Below, piece by piece: positions 23,763 to 37,115 of a DNA stretch of 64,000 nt. The DNA is from Epiperipatus broadwayi. Taxonomy: Eukaryota > Onychophora > Udeonychophora > Euonychophora > Peripatidae. The stretch covers positions 490,001-554,000 of the forward strand of contig JAQFVV010000206.1 in the NCBI GenBank assembly GCA_028023455.1. Reading direction: 5' to 3'. The translations under genes and the position numbers were made by a program. A model generated the notes under the pieces. That model did no database searches. It saw only the letters and a program-made list of their open reading frames with translations, and was not told where the DNA came from. Within the stretch, counting starts at the first letter, position 1, and each line of letters opens with the position of its first letter.

Positions 23763-25906
23763 TTAACTTTTGAAAGAAAAACCGTTAGATCTTAACAAAT
23801 AACGTGACTGTGTGCGAGATGAGAAATGAGATTCCAGTTCAGCATTCACAATATGAGGCTTATCAAAATGTTTATTTTCCTCAGTATATTTACCTGTTAA
23901 TTTTAAGTTAATATGGGATAAAAAGAGAGGTTTCCACATAGCTGGAATACGTTGTGCTTCATCAGTTCTATTTAAACTAGTAGGTCTCTTTAATATTTCA
24001 ATTGACTCTCTCATGGTTCTTAAATCATATCTTTCCAAATTAGAAAGTAGTTTTGTATTGTCAAAATTAGGTTTGTGACCAGTTTCTAAATAATGGGAAG
24101 TAAAAACTGATGTGCTAATTTTTTGTTGAAAAGCATTTTTATGTTCCTTAATTCTGACATTAATTCGTCTATTAGACTGACCCACGTAGCCTCTTGAGCA
24201 CTGGAAACACGAAATTTCATAATCTCCTTGGTGTTCCAAAAGTATTCTGTCTTTAGGTTTATACAAAAAATCACCATTTTTTTTTGCCAGTAAAAAGTGG
24301 TCTTTATATTAAAACAAGATAGTCTCCTACTGATTTTATCAGTAACCCCCCTAATGTAAGGCAAAATTACTCTATTAAAAGAGAAATTATCAATTCTATT
24401 GTCTTTTTTCTTTTTAGTATTAATGTTATATAAAGCCTTACATATGATGTTTTTATTATAATTATTAGAAAGCAGAATACTTTTTGTAAGTTTTATTTCT
24501 TGAGAAAGATGTTCTTTATCAGATAAATTATAAGCTCTAGTGAAAAGATTTTTAGCTACAGAAAAAAATTGTGCAGGATGATGATGAGAATTAAAATTAA
24601 GATATCTGTTTGTATGAGTGGATTTTCTGTAAACTGATATTGACAATGTTTCATCACATTTTCTTGCAATTAAAACATCCAGAAAAGAAAGTGATCTGTT
24701 ATTTTCCACTTCCATAGTAAATTTAATATTTGGATGCCAATTATTTATAAAATCAAGAAAAGAATTTAAAGAATCAATTCCATGAGGCCATATGACAAAA
24801 GTATCATCCACATATCTAAGCCAAATAGAAGGTTTTTAGTAGCTGCACATAATACTTGACTTTCAAAATTGTCCATGAAAAGATCAGAAATGACAGGTGA
24901 CAGTGGGGATCCCATAGAAAGTCCTTTAATTTGTTTAAACAGTTGAGAATTATAAACAAAAAATGTATTTTCAAGGCAATGTTTTGCTAAAGGAATAATA
25001 AAATCAGGTAAATCATTGTTTTGAGCTAATATATTTAATGCTTCTTCAACAGGAATATTAGTAAACATAGAAGAAACATCAAAACTAACCAATAAATCAG
25101 TTCCAGTTAGTTTTAAGTTTTTAATTATTGAAATAAAATGGCTTGAATTTTTAATTCTTGAAGGAATCTTGTCTGTCAATGGCTGTAAGCATTGGGCTAA
25201 ATATCGAGCCAAAGCATGTGTGGGAGAGCCTATAGTACACACAATAGGTTGCAGTGGTATCTCAGGTTTATGAATTTTAGGCAATCCATAAAATTTAAGA
25301 TATAATGAAGAACCTTCTCTTGGAGAAATTTTAATTTTCATATTTTCATCTATACTAGAAAGTTTGACAAGACATTTTGTCTTTTTCTCTAAATATGTCA
25401 GAGGATCTTTAATAATCTTTTTATAAGTTCCATCATTTAATAAATCTACAATTTTATTATTATAATCCAAACAATCAAGAAAAACAGTAGAATTACCCTT
25501 ATCTGCTGGAATAATAACAATTGAATCATCTTTTTTTAAAATTTTGAAGTGCAATAAATTCTCCTTTAGATAAATTATTTTTTGGAGGTTTCATATTTTT
25601 TAAAACATTACCAACTTCAAATCTAATAAGATCAGCTGTGTGTAAGTCTATATTTTTTAAGGAAGATTTTATATTGCATATAATATTTTCAACTGGAACA
25701 CGTTTAGGAGCCAAAGCATAATTAAAACCCTTTTCCAATAGAGAAATTTCATCACAAGAAAGTTTACAATGGGATAATTTTTTTACATATGAATCACTCA
25801 CAGTATTAGTAAATTGTTTTTCCTTTCTACTTATCAATAAAGCAAATTTTTTCTTTTGTTTCAAAGTTTTAAATTCCGAATTCTTAACAGATCGAAAATA
25901 AACAAT
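23763..25906 (-). pseudogene. PLE1 reverse transcriptase - GIY-YIG endonuclease polyprotein, frameshifted
   Basis: A frame opens after a stop near 25906. Segment 1 (to 25526) is the N-terminal extension. Segment 2 (25554-24766) has PADKGNSTVFLD (PLE DKG motif), YGLPKIHKP, VSFDVSSMFTNIP (motif A with catalytic Asp) and GLSMGSPLSPVISD (motif B). Segment 3 (from about 24840) has LRYVDDTFVIW (motif C, catalytic YVDD), SFLDVLIARK and SVYRKSTHTNRYL. Segment 4 (24266-23763) has YEISCFQCSRGYVGQSNRR, the GIY-YIG core with Y and R, followed by KEHK and the C-terminal tail. About 700 residues in total, close to known PLE proteins. The breaks are at three A-runs (near 25535, 24830 and 24280), each a single-base length error. 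All catalytic motifs are intact, so inactivation looks recent, or the breaks are sequencing errors. No intron is visible. Confidence 0.9.
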
Positions 25907-26090
25907 TTAATTTGATAGCAAATAGCTTGAAATCATGATCTGAAAGTGGAATTATAGTTAGAGATAGTGAATGCTACTCTGACGTTTATGTAAACAGAAC
26001 ATACGCTTGATCGGTGTTTTTGGTAGAACGCCATCTGTGGACATAAATACAAGCGTTATCAAGTTTTTTAACTTGCATTTTTGTTTATCA

Positions 26091-26630
26091 TATATATATA
26101 TTAACTTGTAAATGTCATATAATTTAATAAAACATTTATTTTGTAATAATTTATTATGTTTTATGCAATTTTGTAATTTTCAGAGTGATAGTTTTCAAAA
26201 GATAAAGATTACTAACTGAGAAAAGTAAAAATGTAAAATCATATCTCATTTTAAAAAGAATTGTTGTGATGAAATTCCTATTTAGATGTTCAAGTATCAT
26301 GATTTCCTGAATAGCTAAACACTTCATTACTATTCATGAAAACTCAGTTGAAACAATATGAAACTGTCTAGGACAGAGTTCTTTCAAATTTAAAATTTCA
26401 AAATTCAAAATATCTAGTTTCTATGTGTTTTTTACTGAAATTATTGAAATTACAGCATGGATTTCTTATATATAGAAACATGTTAATAAAAATTATTATT
26501 ATAATACATTGAACTTCATTAACTAATTTTAAATTCTAAAAGATCTTCCCACTATTTATGCACCTGCTTAATTCCAAACAAAAATTATCCATTTAATAAT
26601 TTAATTTAGTATATTAACAAATATGTGGTA
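26091..26630. other. AT-rich non-coding DNA
   Basis: No gene or clear repeat seen. Confidence 0.5.
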
Positions 26631-26871
26631 CTTACGTATTGGACCTGCCTGTGTTTGTGTTGGCAGAATGTTATATTAAGAGATCCAACTATTTGTTTTT
26701 ATTTAGTATTATAATGTGTTTATTATTTTGGTCCATAAATTTATACTTTTCACTTTGTTAAAAATTTGATTTTTTAATATGGCTTTCTGACTTCATAAAC
26801 ACCCTCCCCCGCTCCACTGGAGGAAGATACGGCAGTCTGCTGTCGCAAAACAGCAGGTCTAATATGTAAGG
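26631..26871. repeat. Short element with inverted ends of about 40 bp
   Basis: ACTTACGTATTGGACCTGCC...GGCAGAATG (26631-26669) is mirrored by CAGTCTGCTGTC...CAGCAGGTCTAATATGTAAG (26833-26870). The right end also forms its own hairpin (TGCTGTCG against CAGCA). It may be a miniature inverted-repeat element or another snap-back fragment. There is no coding content. Confidence 0.6.
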
Positions 26872-28992
26872 ACCAAATATGTTTAGAGTCACATGTTTGT
26901 TTTGTTTGTTATTTCAGTAAATAAAATATTTTTATTTACTGTAATAAATTGTCATTTTGGTATTGGAATTTCGAAATTTCTTTAGTAGTTAGACAAAATA
27001 AAGGTCACTCTTTTATCAAAAAAATATCCAAATCATTTAACATTTTTTATAGATAAGCATACAAAACATATACTGATATATATATAAAATGATAACTGTT
27101 TTAAAATGCCACCTGACGTTTCACATAAAACTAAAATATATCTGATTTTCTGTAGTTAAAATCTTTTGTCATTTATTGTGTGCTTTTTTATTTAATTATA
27201 AAATTATTTTTATTATATTAAAAGCATCATTGTTAAATATTTATAACAACATTTATATTGAAATTTTATTTCACTTTAAAAAGTAGAATCAAAGTAAACA
27301 CAATAATAATAACGAAAATAAAGTTTGTTTTTACAGTATTTTTTTTTTTTTTTAAAAAAGCATATTAAAATTAATCCAAAATGTTATTATCATTTTACAA
27401 CGTAACTACTTTTTATGGAGTGCATTAGAAATGGACACTTCTCCTTTATATAATTATACTGTTTTATTCACTATTTTTTAAATTCATCATTAGCATTTCA
27501 AATTGATTTCTTACTAAAAATAAATCAATGGTTTTAAACGACAGCAAGATTTTAATAATTAGTTTGTGTATCCTAAATAAACTGCCTTCAAAAGAAAAAA
27601 AAAATATCTCATTGGAAAAACAATGGAGCTCACTTTTTTGATTAAATCCAACATAGAAAAAGAGTTAATTCAATTTTTTGTGTGTGTAAAAATTTAAATT
27701 ACTAAACTTAAAATGTTAATTTAGAAAGAAAAATCTATAAAAAATTCTATGCTGTATACATTATTATTCACATGATAAAAATGCTTCAATTTATTGATTT
27801 TATTTTGTTAAAAGAAACCCAAACAAATTCCATTTAATTTCTTTTTGAAAAATTTTCAATAAAGTTATGTGATTATTATATGGGTTAGCGTCTGTATGAT
27901 AGTTTATTATTAGGAAGTAAATTCAATTTTATTTTTGCTGTCAAAATGAATTTACTTTACAAATATGAATCTTCTATATATCTATGCATTCACTTATTTA
28001 ATTCGTCTAACATAGAGATTTACAAACACACTCACTTATTTGAAAAGCATTACATATATTATTAGCCTTATATGTGTATGATTTAAATAAAGTTCAGGAT
28101 AGAAATGATACACTTTTAGATAACTGGCTCATAGCCTGTCTAGACAAGCATGCGCTAAGTCTTGTAGATTGAAGAATAAAAAAATTAATAGTATTGCAAA
28201 ATCTTTTCTGACTAGCCTGGAAAGACAATCTGATTTACATTCTTAACACTTATAGAAAAGCTGAACAATGTTTTTGTTTTTTTGTTTTTTGCCTGAAGTA
28301 GATTATTACGACTGTAACTTTATAGTTATATATTTAAAGGCCCTTGAAAATAATAATTAACACATCCACATACTATGTCTACAAGCTAGATTAAAATTCA
28401 GGTAAAACTTTAAAAAAAAATTATGATTCTAAGAATGTTTGAAGTTGTTTCTTATAAGTAACTACACCAAAATCAACTCAATTACTCATTCAATGCCAAA
28501 ACAGTAAACAAATATTTGAAAATTCTTAATTAGAGTGGGAAACAATAAATTTTAATCTCTTATCTATTTGGTATTTGATTGGTTAATGAATACACTTTTT
28601 TATTGATTGCTGGTTAAATAGAGTTTTTTCAAACTCCTTTACCAGTGATAAGAAAATGCAAGTTATCCTGAAATAGTGATCCAGATTTATGATGGAAAAT
28701 TCATTTGGCATATGAGTAATCAGAATGATGGTATTGATGAAAGAGAAGCTAATAAAAATGTATAACTTAAAACACTATATTAAATGTTGTATTTGTTATT
28801 AATCAGAATCAACAATTTTTTTTTGGGGGGAGAGGGGATTCTGATGCACTATTGCTGATCAAATTTATGGTGAAAGATATTATATTTAAAAACCTATGAA
28901 AATACAATTAGTTGCCATTTGCTTCAAACATCAAATATATAAAACATTTATTTGCCTAATTGGCATTTGTTTGATCTGATTCTCTAAATTTC
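26872..28992. other. AT-rich non-coding DNA
   Basis: No gene or clear repeat seen. Confidence 0.5.
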
Positions 28993-29102
28993 TATGCTTT
29001 AATCAGAAGATCTGTAAAATTATATATATATATTTATTTATTTATTTATGCTTTAATCAGAAGATCTGTAAAATTATATATATATATTTATTTATTTATT
29101 TA
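28993..29102. repeat. 54-bp tandem duplication
   Basis: TATGCTTTAATCAGAAGATC through a (TA)n and (TTTA)n tail occurs at 28993 and 29047 without visible difference. Confidence 0.92.
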
Positions 29103-30289
29103 GTGCACCATGAAAATTATATCTGATGCATATTAATTAACTTTATTTTAATACTACTATAACTTTGAATCATATTCTATTGTATCTGAAAATGTTACTA
29201 ACTACAAATTCAGAACAGTTATTAAATAGGTATTTTTTACATTAAGAAAACTATCTAAACATTTTTTCCCAAAATAGTTTACAATATTCAAGCTAAATTA
29301 ATAATTTCTAAAGGTTTAACTTAATCCCCATAGCTTTCTTAGTCCTGAAAAAATAACACTTTTTATGCAACATATTACAATAAAGATGTATAATTTTTCT
29401 AGATACTATTAAATTAAATTTGTTTTTAAAAAATATAAAATTACAATACACAAAGAAGTTTTTGAATCATTATTCATTTTGATAATATAACATCAATTTA
29501 CTAGTTATTGATTAAAATGATTCATTTATTTTACAATTTCTTTCAAATATTTTATCTTGTATTTTATCAATTACTTCTGGTGAGTGACTTCAAAAGCCTT
29601 CTTTCTTTCTTATCTAACAGAAATAATTTCAATATATTTAGAAAAATATTGGTACCAGTGCTAGATGTAGTATAAAAATACTTATATTACTTAATGCCAT
29701 ATTTTATATATGTGTGCATTATTTTTTTGCTTTGTTTAAAATAATATTTACTGATAACTGGTAGTGTTTTACCATTGCTTGCTAACTCTTTTGTCAATTA
29801 ATTCAAAAATTTTATCCCATTGAGAGCTACATTGTGAACTTAGTGAGATTTTTATATCAAATATGTTGTATATGTAATGATAAATATTTTTACATTAATA
29901 TTACTTACATAATCAATGTGCGTTTAAATAAATTTATAAATAAATATATGTTATATGATGTTTACCATACCTCTTAAATTAATAGATGGATTGCTCTCTA
30001 GTTGTCATGGTCAATAACATTCTACAGTTGGAAAATAATCATTTCCTACTGGTATTTTAGCTGTTTTATATAGAGTTATTCAAAACAATAATAGACAGAG
30101 AATATAAATTGACTTTGAAAGAACTGACATTAATTATATAGAGTAAATATTTCACTTTTTTTATAAAACTCTATAATAAACAAGCAAGTCATATATAGGT
30201 GGACATATCTAACTGGTTTTTGAAATGTGTATGAAAATTAAAATATAAGAAAGTAGAGCAATGTAAAAAATATCAAAAAGGATTATCAA
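29103..30289. other. AT-rich non-coding DNA
   Basis: No gene or clear repeat seen. Confidence 0.5.
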
Positions 30290-30354
30290 AATACATGTAT
30301 ATATATATATATATATATTGTAATACATGTATATATATATATATATATATTGTA
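30290..30354. repeat. 32-bp tandem duplication with TA core
   Basis: ATACATGTATATAT...ATATTGTA occurs twice, at 30291 and 30323. Confidence 0.9.
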
Positions 30355-30847
30355 ATGGATGTTTAAGACACCGTTACAAAAATTATGGTTTTATAGAAAT
30401 GAAGAAAAGAAAATAATTTTTTATATAGCATTTTGTTTGTAAAACTTGATTAAAAGTTTCTTTTTTTAATGCTTGTACAAGTATATATGTATGTATGTGG
30501 CAATTATATTTTAAGACCACAGCTATCTTTGGTTTTTAATTTTGGGGGAAAAAAAGAAAACTAAGATTACTTTTTTTTATTTTTTATAAATGTATGTAAA
30601 GTAAATTGTATAAATAAATTGCTTTTCAGATTTGGGAATTTAGCTTGATAAGAATAATTAAAAAGAAAGAAAACAAAAAGAAAATAATTTTTCATTAGTT
30701 AATTCTAGATCTGTAAAGGGCAATTTATTTCATTAATTAGATAACTATTGTTAGCTAGATAGAGAATTTTTAAATTTTAATTAAAAAGAAAAAGTTTTGT
30801 AATTAGGAGATATGATTCAGATAACAAGTTCTAATCAGGCCTTCAAA
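30355..30847. other. AT-rich non-coding DNA
   Basis: No gene or clear repeat seen. Confidence 0.5.
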
Positions 30848-31200
30848 TTATCTTAGAAATGCTAGAATACTTGCATCAGAGTATACTTGCACCAGTGCAA
30901 AGAGACAGACACCAACTCTGACAGGAGAATTGCACAATTCCTGCCAAAATACTTGGAAAGAACGATTCCTGCATATTCTGAAAACTGATCCAGTAATTAT
31001 TCTACCTAGAATAAACATTAAACCTACAGCAAGAATATTTTCTTTACCATGATGTGCTAAGCTTCTCGCCAGGACAGGTTCGGACATCCTGTGTCTCCAT
31101 TAACTGCCTACAATGCCATAAGAACCGGCTCCAAGGAAACCACTATCCAACTCACCCAAGCCTACCATTGGTGAATCCAGAACAACAGACTAACCTAAGA
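30848..31200 (-). other. Unclassified GC-richer island with a 79-residue open frame
   Basis: This about 350-bp block is much less AT-rich than its flanks. On the minus strand it holds an ATG-started frame (31087-30848) with balanced amino-acid use: ARSLAHHGKENILAVG, FILGRIITGSVFRIC and SPVRVGVCLFALVQVYSD. I do not recognise the family. Upstream the frame is interrupted by a stop after GSYGIVGS. It could be an old coding fragment (transposon or host exon) or chance. Confidence 0.3.
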
Positions 31201-32129
31201 AGTCTAGTGCACTAGCATTGAAATAAATTATTAAGGTACCTTACATTTTTGCAATTTAAATAATGTTATCTTAGATTTGTTTCCTTTTTTTTAAATATAA
31301 ATGTTTTTTTTTTAAGTTATATCTTATGTAATTTGATTTCTTTGTGCTTGATTTTTTTTTTTTAACGAGTGCTAGTTTCAAACCTATTACTGTCCATCAT
31401 ATTTAAGTCTTAGTAAATAAGATAGTAGTTTATTTATAATCTCACATTTTTTTTTATGGAAAGTAGTCTGGATATTACAGACTATTTTAATTGACTTCTG
31501 GCTCATGACCCATTTTATTATTACTTCTCCTTATGTCGTGAAACTTTATGTATAATAGTTCTTAGTTTTATTTCTTCAAGCTTCCAATTCATTTATTAGG
31601 GGCACGTACGATCGTTTTAACCCTCTCAATAGGTAGATCATGAGCTCCTAGCCTGTCTCATTCAGAGGGAGGTCAATCGATTGAAAGTAATAACTTTCAA
31701 CACTCTTTTTATTATTATTAATGTTTTGGAAGCTACTTTCGCATTTCTTCGGTTTCGACATAAGCTTACATAAATCTCAAATACGGAGATTCAGCCTTTT
31801 TCTAACTATGGGTTATAAGCAGGAAGCTAACCTCCCTTTTCTTACGTAAGATCACGGAATACTTACTAATACTTCTGCTACTGTCAGTATTTTGCACTCT
31901 TTCATGCACAGAAAATTGCTCTCAAAGCCATATAAAATATTTAAATTTAATTTTGACGTATGTACATGTAGTACTTATTTTAAGTGTGCTTTAAAGAGTA
32001 TTATTTAGATTTATGCTTATTTAATCATACTTTTAATAAAATTATTTATTTATTCATCTACTTAGTTGATTTTGTTTTTGGTTGCTACCTTTCCAACTCA
32101 CTGAACAAAACATGATCTCATTTGCTTGA
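31201..32129. other. Non-coding DNA, moderately AT-rich
   Basis: No gene seen. The stretch 31595-31900 is less AT-rich than average but shows nothing that I recognise. Confidence 0.4.
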
Positions 32130-32275
32130 TTGAGCTAGTCTGGCGCATTCGATTCGCATATCCTGTAACCCCTTAAAAATAAATGTCTAGTTCCAAATTT
32201 CGGACTAGTGGCGCCCTGGCGGTCAGTTTATGCGAGTCTAAAGCTTTTGTCTGGTATAATATATATATATGCTAA
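32130..32275. repeat. Dispersed repeat, family E (copy 1)
   Basis: TCGCATATCCTGTAACCCCTTAAAAATAAATGTCTAGTTCC, then GGACTAGTGGCGCCCTGGCGGTCAG-type sequence and AAAGCTTTTGTCTG end in a (TA)n tract. A diverged copy in the same orientation, ending in a (TA)n tract as well, is at 48362-48485. Confidence 0.8.
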
Positions 32276-34329
32276 ATATTATGTTTCTATTTTTAAAAAA
32301 AAGTTTAAAGAATTCTTAATATATAATAAATGTTCAAATTTCAAAAATATTTTTATCAAGATTTTATTTATTTTAATTAAAAAAAAATGAGGCTAGATAC
32401 AGTATATAAAAATGTATTACACAATCATATGCATATAATATCTAGACAAATAATATTAAAAAAGTTTAAAAGCATAATGAAGTTTAACTCAACAGTGTGT
32501 GAATTTGGAAATATTCCTTAATTTAGTTCTTGATTTTCATGACTGAACATATTGTTGATCGGTTTAAATTCACAAATAAAAATTGAAGCAAAAGATTTAG
32601 CAAAAGATTTGCCATCTTTGTCTCGATCTTATGGAAATTATGAAACCTTCATTTCTTTTTGGCCATATTTTTCTCTCATGTTTATGAATTAATAAGGGCA
32701 AATATTTTCACCAAAACATAAATGTACATAAAGTGACAAAACACAATTTATCAACACATGTGCTAACTCAAAATCTCCCTACTCAAGACTGAACATGTGA
32801 TACTGAAAATGGATGTGATTAATATCAAAGAGGTGAGAAGAGACTAGTGACTAATAATCCATGAGAAAGAGGGAATCATTTCATAAAAGTATATTCATTT
32901 TGTCATATTTATCAATAAAAATCAAAAGTACAAAATGTATATAAAATAGTGAATTATACAAAAGTAGAATGTGTGAAAATAGAGAATTGCCTGTATGTAA
33001 TAATAAATAATAAAAGTCATGTGACAATCATCAATTTTATTTAATTATTAATTGAACTTTCCCCTATCTTCATATTCAATAACTTTTTTCCAATAGAATT
33101 CTTATTGTATTTTCAATAATTTTATATAAAAATATCCTGAACAACAATAGCCAGAGTGCAACCTTAAATCAGACTATATATTTTAATATATAAAGTTTTA
33201 TAAATGAGTTAAATATCTCTACTCAATAAAATTATTATCAGTCCTTTGAAAATCAATTTACATTAAAATATAGGTTGAATTAAGATTGTTCTCTGGCTAT
33301 TATTTTTCTTAATGATTTTATATGAAAATATCTACTGTAAGAAAGGATCAGTTTTTTCTACTACAAAAAGTTGTTGAACAAGACAGCTAGAGGAAAATGT
33401 AGATTGGTAATTATCCACTTTATATATATTGGTTATATTTTAAAATATTTTTAATGAAAGTTTTACTTTCTTTTTAGAAGATAAAGTGTTATTTTAGTAG
33501 AAAGATTATTAATATTAATACCATTCTTAACAGGCATTCTTTTTTGGTAACTTTTTAGAAATTTTTATAGCTTTTTTAATTTTTCAGTAGCAATTTATAA
33601 ACAAAACATAACTACAAATTTACTCTGTGATTATTTATTATTATTAATTTATTTTCAAGATGTACATATTTATTATTTAATACTTTATGATTTTATGTAT
33701 TTTAATCATAAATCTATTATGACAATATGTTTTTTTGAAGAAGGTAATCATTTTTAGTGAATTCCACAATCTTTCATTTTATAAATATTCATGTTGCATT
33801 TAATAATTACTTATAGTAATACCATTTATTTTAGATAATTATAAATACATATTATAAATACAAACCATAAGTGTATGTAAATGGCAGTGCATTTGCCTTG
33901 CAAAAAGTTTTTAAATCTTATTTACTTTAAATACAAAATCTCTCTAAATTTTTCAAAAAATCATTTAGGCCAGTTAAAAAAAATTCCTCTTTACATAATT
34001 CTACATGTTAGTCATCCATATAAAAATGATTAGTCAACAGTTTTTAGATAGAAGCATTAAACACATTATCAGATCAATTTCTAGGTCTTAGTCATTTTCT
34101 ACAGAAAATTTGGCTAATAATTTTCAGCAACCATTTTTTATTATACTAAACTTTTCAAGCAAATGGTTTAATTTTTAAATTTTCTAAAAATATAATTATT
34201 GATATTATACTCCCATTATGTATAATCTAGAAGAATTTGAGTGTTTCTTTGTTTGGAAACAACATATAATAAGTTTTAGAAAGGGTTACAATTCAAAAAT
34301 AAATTTGTACAAAAGTATATGGAAAAAAG
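32276..34329. other. AT-rich non-coding DNA
   Basis: No gene or clear repeat seen. Confidence 0.5.
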
Positions 34330-34690
34330 CTTCAATTTAACCAACATATGATGATCTGATTAGCATGCATTCAACTACTTAATAATCATCCTCATAGCAC
34401 AGATTGTAAGAGTGACATGATATTTATTAGAGATTAAACCAAAGCAGAGAATTTACATAAAATTTGAATTGTAAATAAGTCAGCTTACATAAGTCACTTT
34501 TTGAAAGGGGGACACAGGATTCTTTTTTGTTGATTGCATATTTGTCCTTGGCAATGTACCAGGATTCTTTCACTTTATGTTTGGAATAATTATGTTCAGA
34601 ACATTGTATAATTATGTTCAGAACAAACAATGCTAGTAGATGTAGGTTCAAAGTTTTGGTGAAGTTTGTGCACACTTTCACTTGATTATT
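34330..34690 (-). pseudogene. PLE GIY-YIG endonuclease tail relic
   Basis: The minus frame 34681-34427 contains HNYSKHKVKESWYIAKDKYA and INKKESCVPLSKSDL, matching the tails at 41.4-41.9 kb (HKVKNTWHIANNINNINKEESC) and 13.2-13.9 kb (DIHAINRKDTCFEISKK). Only the end of the domain is left. The CATAGC and GCATGC words downstream (34350-34400) fit the 3' flank of the same PLE family. Confidence 0.65.
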
Positions 34691-35699
34691 TAAGTATATT
34701 TGTTTCCCTTTTTGTGTGATAAAAGTGTTGATATCTTAATCCTATAATAACTTATGTTTTATGTTCTGGATGAAGAGAAGACTTTTTCTTCAAATGAAAA
34801 ACAGTTCCAAGTTATCCAAATTTTATTTGATAGTCATCATTAGCCAATCATTTAGGAATCTGTTATTGAATAATAAATGAAAATACAGTAACTCTTTAAG
34901 CATATTAAGTTAAAACCTTTATAATCATATAAAAAAAGAAAATTAAAAGCTCATATTAAAACTTGGAAATGTTTGAACTATATACCAAGAAACAAAATTT
35001 ATATAATCAAAAAAAAAATGAATAATTTGTACAATTACATCTGTTAGTTAGAAAAAGTATGTTTTGATTTGTCTGGAATAAAGATAATGTATTGGCTATT
35101 TTTAAAAACTGCAAAGAAGGAATGATGACACAATCATTGTCAAGAAGCATATTGCAAGACATATTATTTGGTGTGATTCTATAAAAGATTGATTATCATT
35201 GATTTGATTTTGTGAATGCAGCATTATGATACTGCAAGTCTATTACTTAACAACCCAAGAGAGTGAAAAAATAAATAAAACGTTTTATGATGTTTGCATG
35301 GAACTTTCATCCAATATAGTTTTTTAATCATAGGTGACTGGATGATAGTTATTATTTTATTATAGAATATTTTGTTATAATCTATCCTTTTATTTATTCA
35401 ATTAAACCAAGAAAATTTTGCTATAAAGTATGGCCTTATTTTTTTTTTTGCTAGCCTCCCTATTTAATTTTAAAGATGTTCAGAATGGTGCAAAATAAAT
35501 ATGAAGTATTAGCAAGTCTCAGATATTAAAAGAATGCTCTTCAAATAATAACATTTATATTGGCAATAATTATCCAAATCTTATAGGAAATTATTAAATA
35601 GATCTATAAAAAATTTTGAACCACACACACTTTTAAAAATAATACTAAATACTTCATGGAACAATAATGTTCAAGTATGTTAAAGGACAAATTGCAAGC
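34691..35699. other. AT-rich non-coding DNA
   Basis: No gene or clear repeat seen. Confidence 0.5.
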
Positions 35700-35945
35700 T
35701 CAGTCTAAAGAATCTTTTTAATATGATTATCCTTTTTTATACTAATGCCAATCTATTTTGTCTGATAAAAGGAGATATCTATTTCTCATCTGACTTTCGA
35801 ACATATGTATTGTAAATACATTAAGCATTGATGTCCTAGTAATGAATTCTGATGTGAGTGTTCCGTAAAGCATTTATATTCCTAAATGTTATATTTATGA
35901 CTAGAAGTAAAAATCATTTATGTGCTATTAAAATTATTAGTAAAA
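35700..35945. repeat. Dispersed repeat, family D (copy 3)
   Basis: CCTAGTAATGAATTCTGATG, then TATATTCCTAAATGTTATAT and TATGACTAGAAG match 6530-6620 and 15560-15630 in order. Also shared with copy 1 are CTAATGCCAATCTATTTTGTC and AAAAGGAGATA. Confidence 0.5.
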
Positions 35946-36796
35946 ATTATATTAAATATGAATTACAAAATGTAAACAAATAATAAAAAGAAAATTAATA
36001 TAAATAGCTATATTCATTATTTACCATTTAATAATTTATTCTTTTAATTTAAAAAGGAAAACCTTTCTGGAAATGGAAAAAATAGATTTCACTTGAAAAC
36101 AATATAAATAAAATGTTGAAAACTTTAAACCTTTGTTATTAGAATATAAACATAATTGGAAATGATGAAAATAGTATATTTATGAAAAAAAATGTAAATG
36201 CAATCTGTTTTCCACTATTGCATCAAAATTAAATAATAATAAAGATGATTTAACGAAGATTGTTGAGTAAAAAAATATTGTGTGAACAATACAAAAAATT
36301 AAATAGTGAGATATGATGATTATTAGATTTCTTTATACTATTGGCTTAGAAATTTCTGATCACATTGTCTTCAAAGTATTTCTTTGCAAAAATCATTATA
36401 ATTAAAAAAATAAATATTTGATGGATATAAGTTGTAATTCTCTATCGTATTTTTAAGTAAAATTATTTAATAATAATATAAGTATATACATCGAGTGTGT
36501 GTGTGCAGGATGTATGTAATTATCTCAACTATATAAGGTAGAATTTTGTGGGCCTGTTTTTATATGTTTATACAACATAATTGATTACTGCTGCAGATAA
36601 CTCTGAATTACTTACAATGTCTTTCTTCCATGATTTTATATTATAGAATCATTTACAGTCTTGTGTTTACAATATTCAATTTATTTAAATGTTTAACATT
36701 AATTATTTATATTTGACTTTTAATTATTGTCTTTCTAACTATCTTTTTTTATAGTAAAATTGGTGTCACCATGATCACTTAAAATAAGTTGCTAAG

Positions 36797-36800
<4 letters not shown>
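35946..36800. other. AT-rich non-coding DNA
   Basis: No gene or clear repeat seen. Confidence 0.5.

Positions 36801-36847
<47 letters not shown>
36801..36847. repeat. (TA)n microsatellite
   Basis: Pure TA tract of about 46 bp. Confidence 0.97.
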
Positions 36848-36848
<1 letters not shown>

Positions 36849-37066
36849 GCTAAATACATATGTAATGTTTCAAGATTATATCTTATTAATGTCATTATAA
36901 GTAAATGAAATGCTTTCTGCCTATAGTGTAAGACAATAATTAAATCAGTAAAGGAGGGAGATTGTCTATTACTGTGCTTCCTTTGTATAGAGAGAAGAAT
37001 GTCTAACACTTAGAACTGAAGAAATTCAAATGATGAAAATATGTAATATATACTATTCAGTGATTC

Positions 37067-37104
<38 letters not shown>

Positions 37105-37115
37105 ATGTGTGTGTA
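37067..37115. repeat. (TA)n(TG)n microsatellite
   Basis: TA repeats pass directly into TG repeats. Confidence 0.95.

Larger units (their letters stand above)
23690..26090 (-). mobile_element. PLE1: nearly full-length Penelope-like element
   Basis: The element runs on the minus strand from about 26.05 kb (5') to about 23.69 kb (3'). The 5' region contains AACGCTTGTATTTATGTCC and GATGGCGTTCT, which are of PLE terminal-repeat type, then one disrupted polyprotein frame and a 3' fold with a hammerhead-like core. No second terminal repeat, inverted copy or clear target-site duplication was found, so the ends are approximate. Confidence 0.8.
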
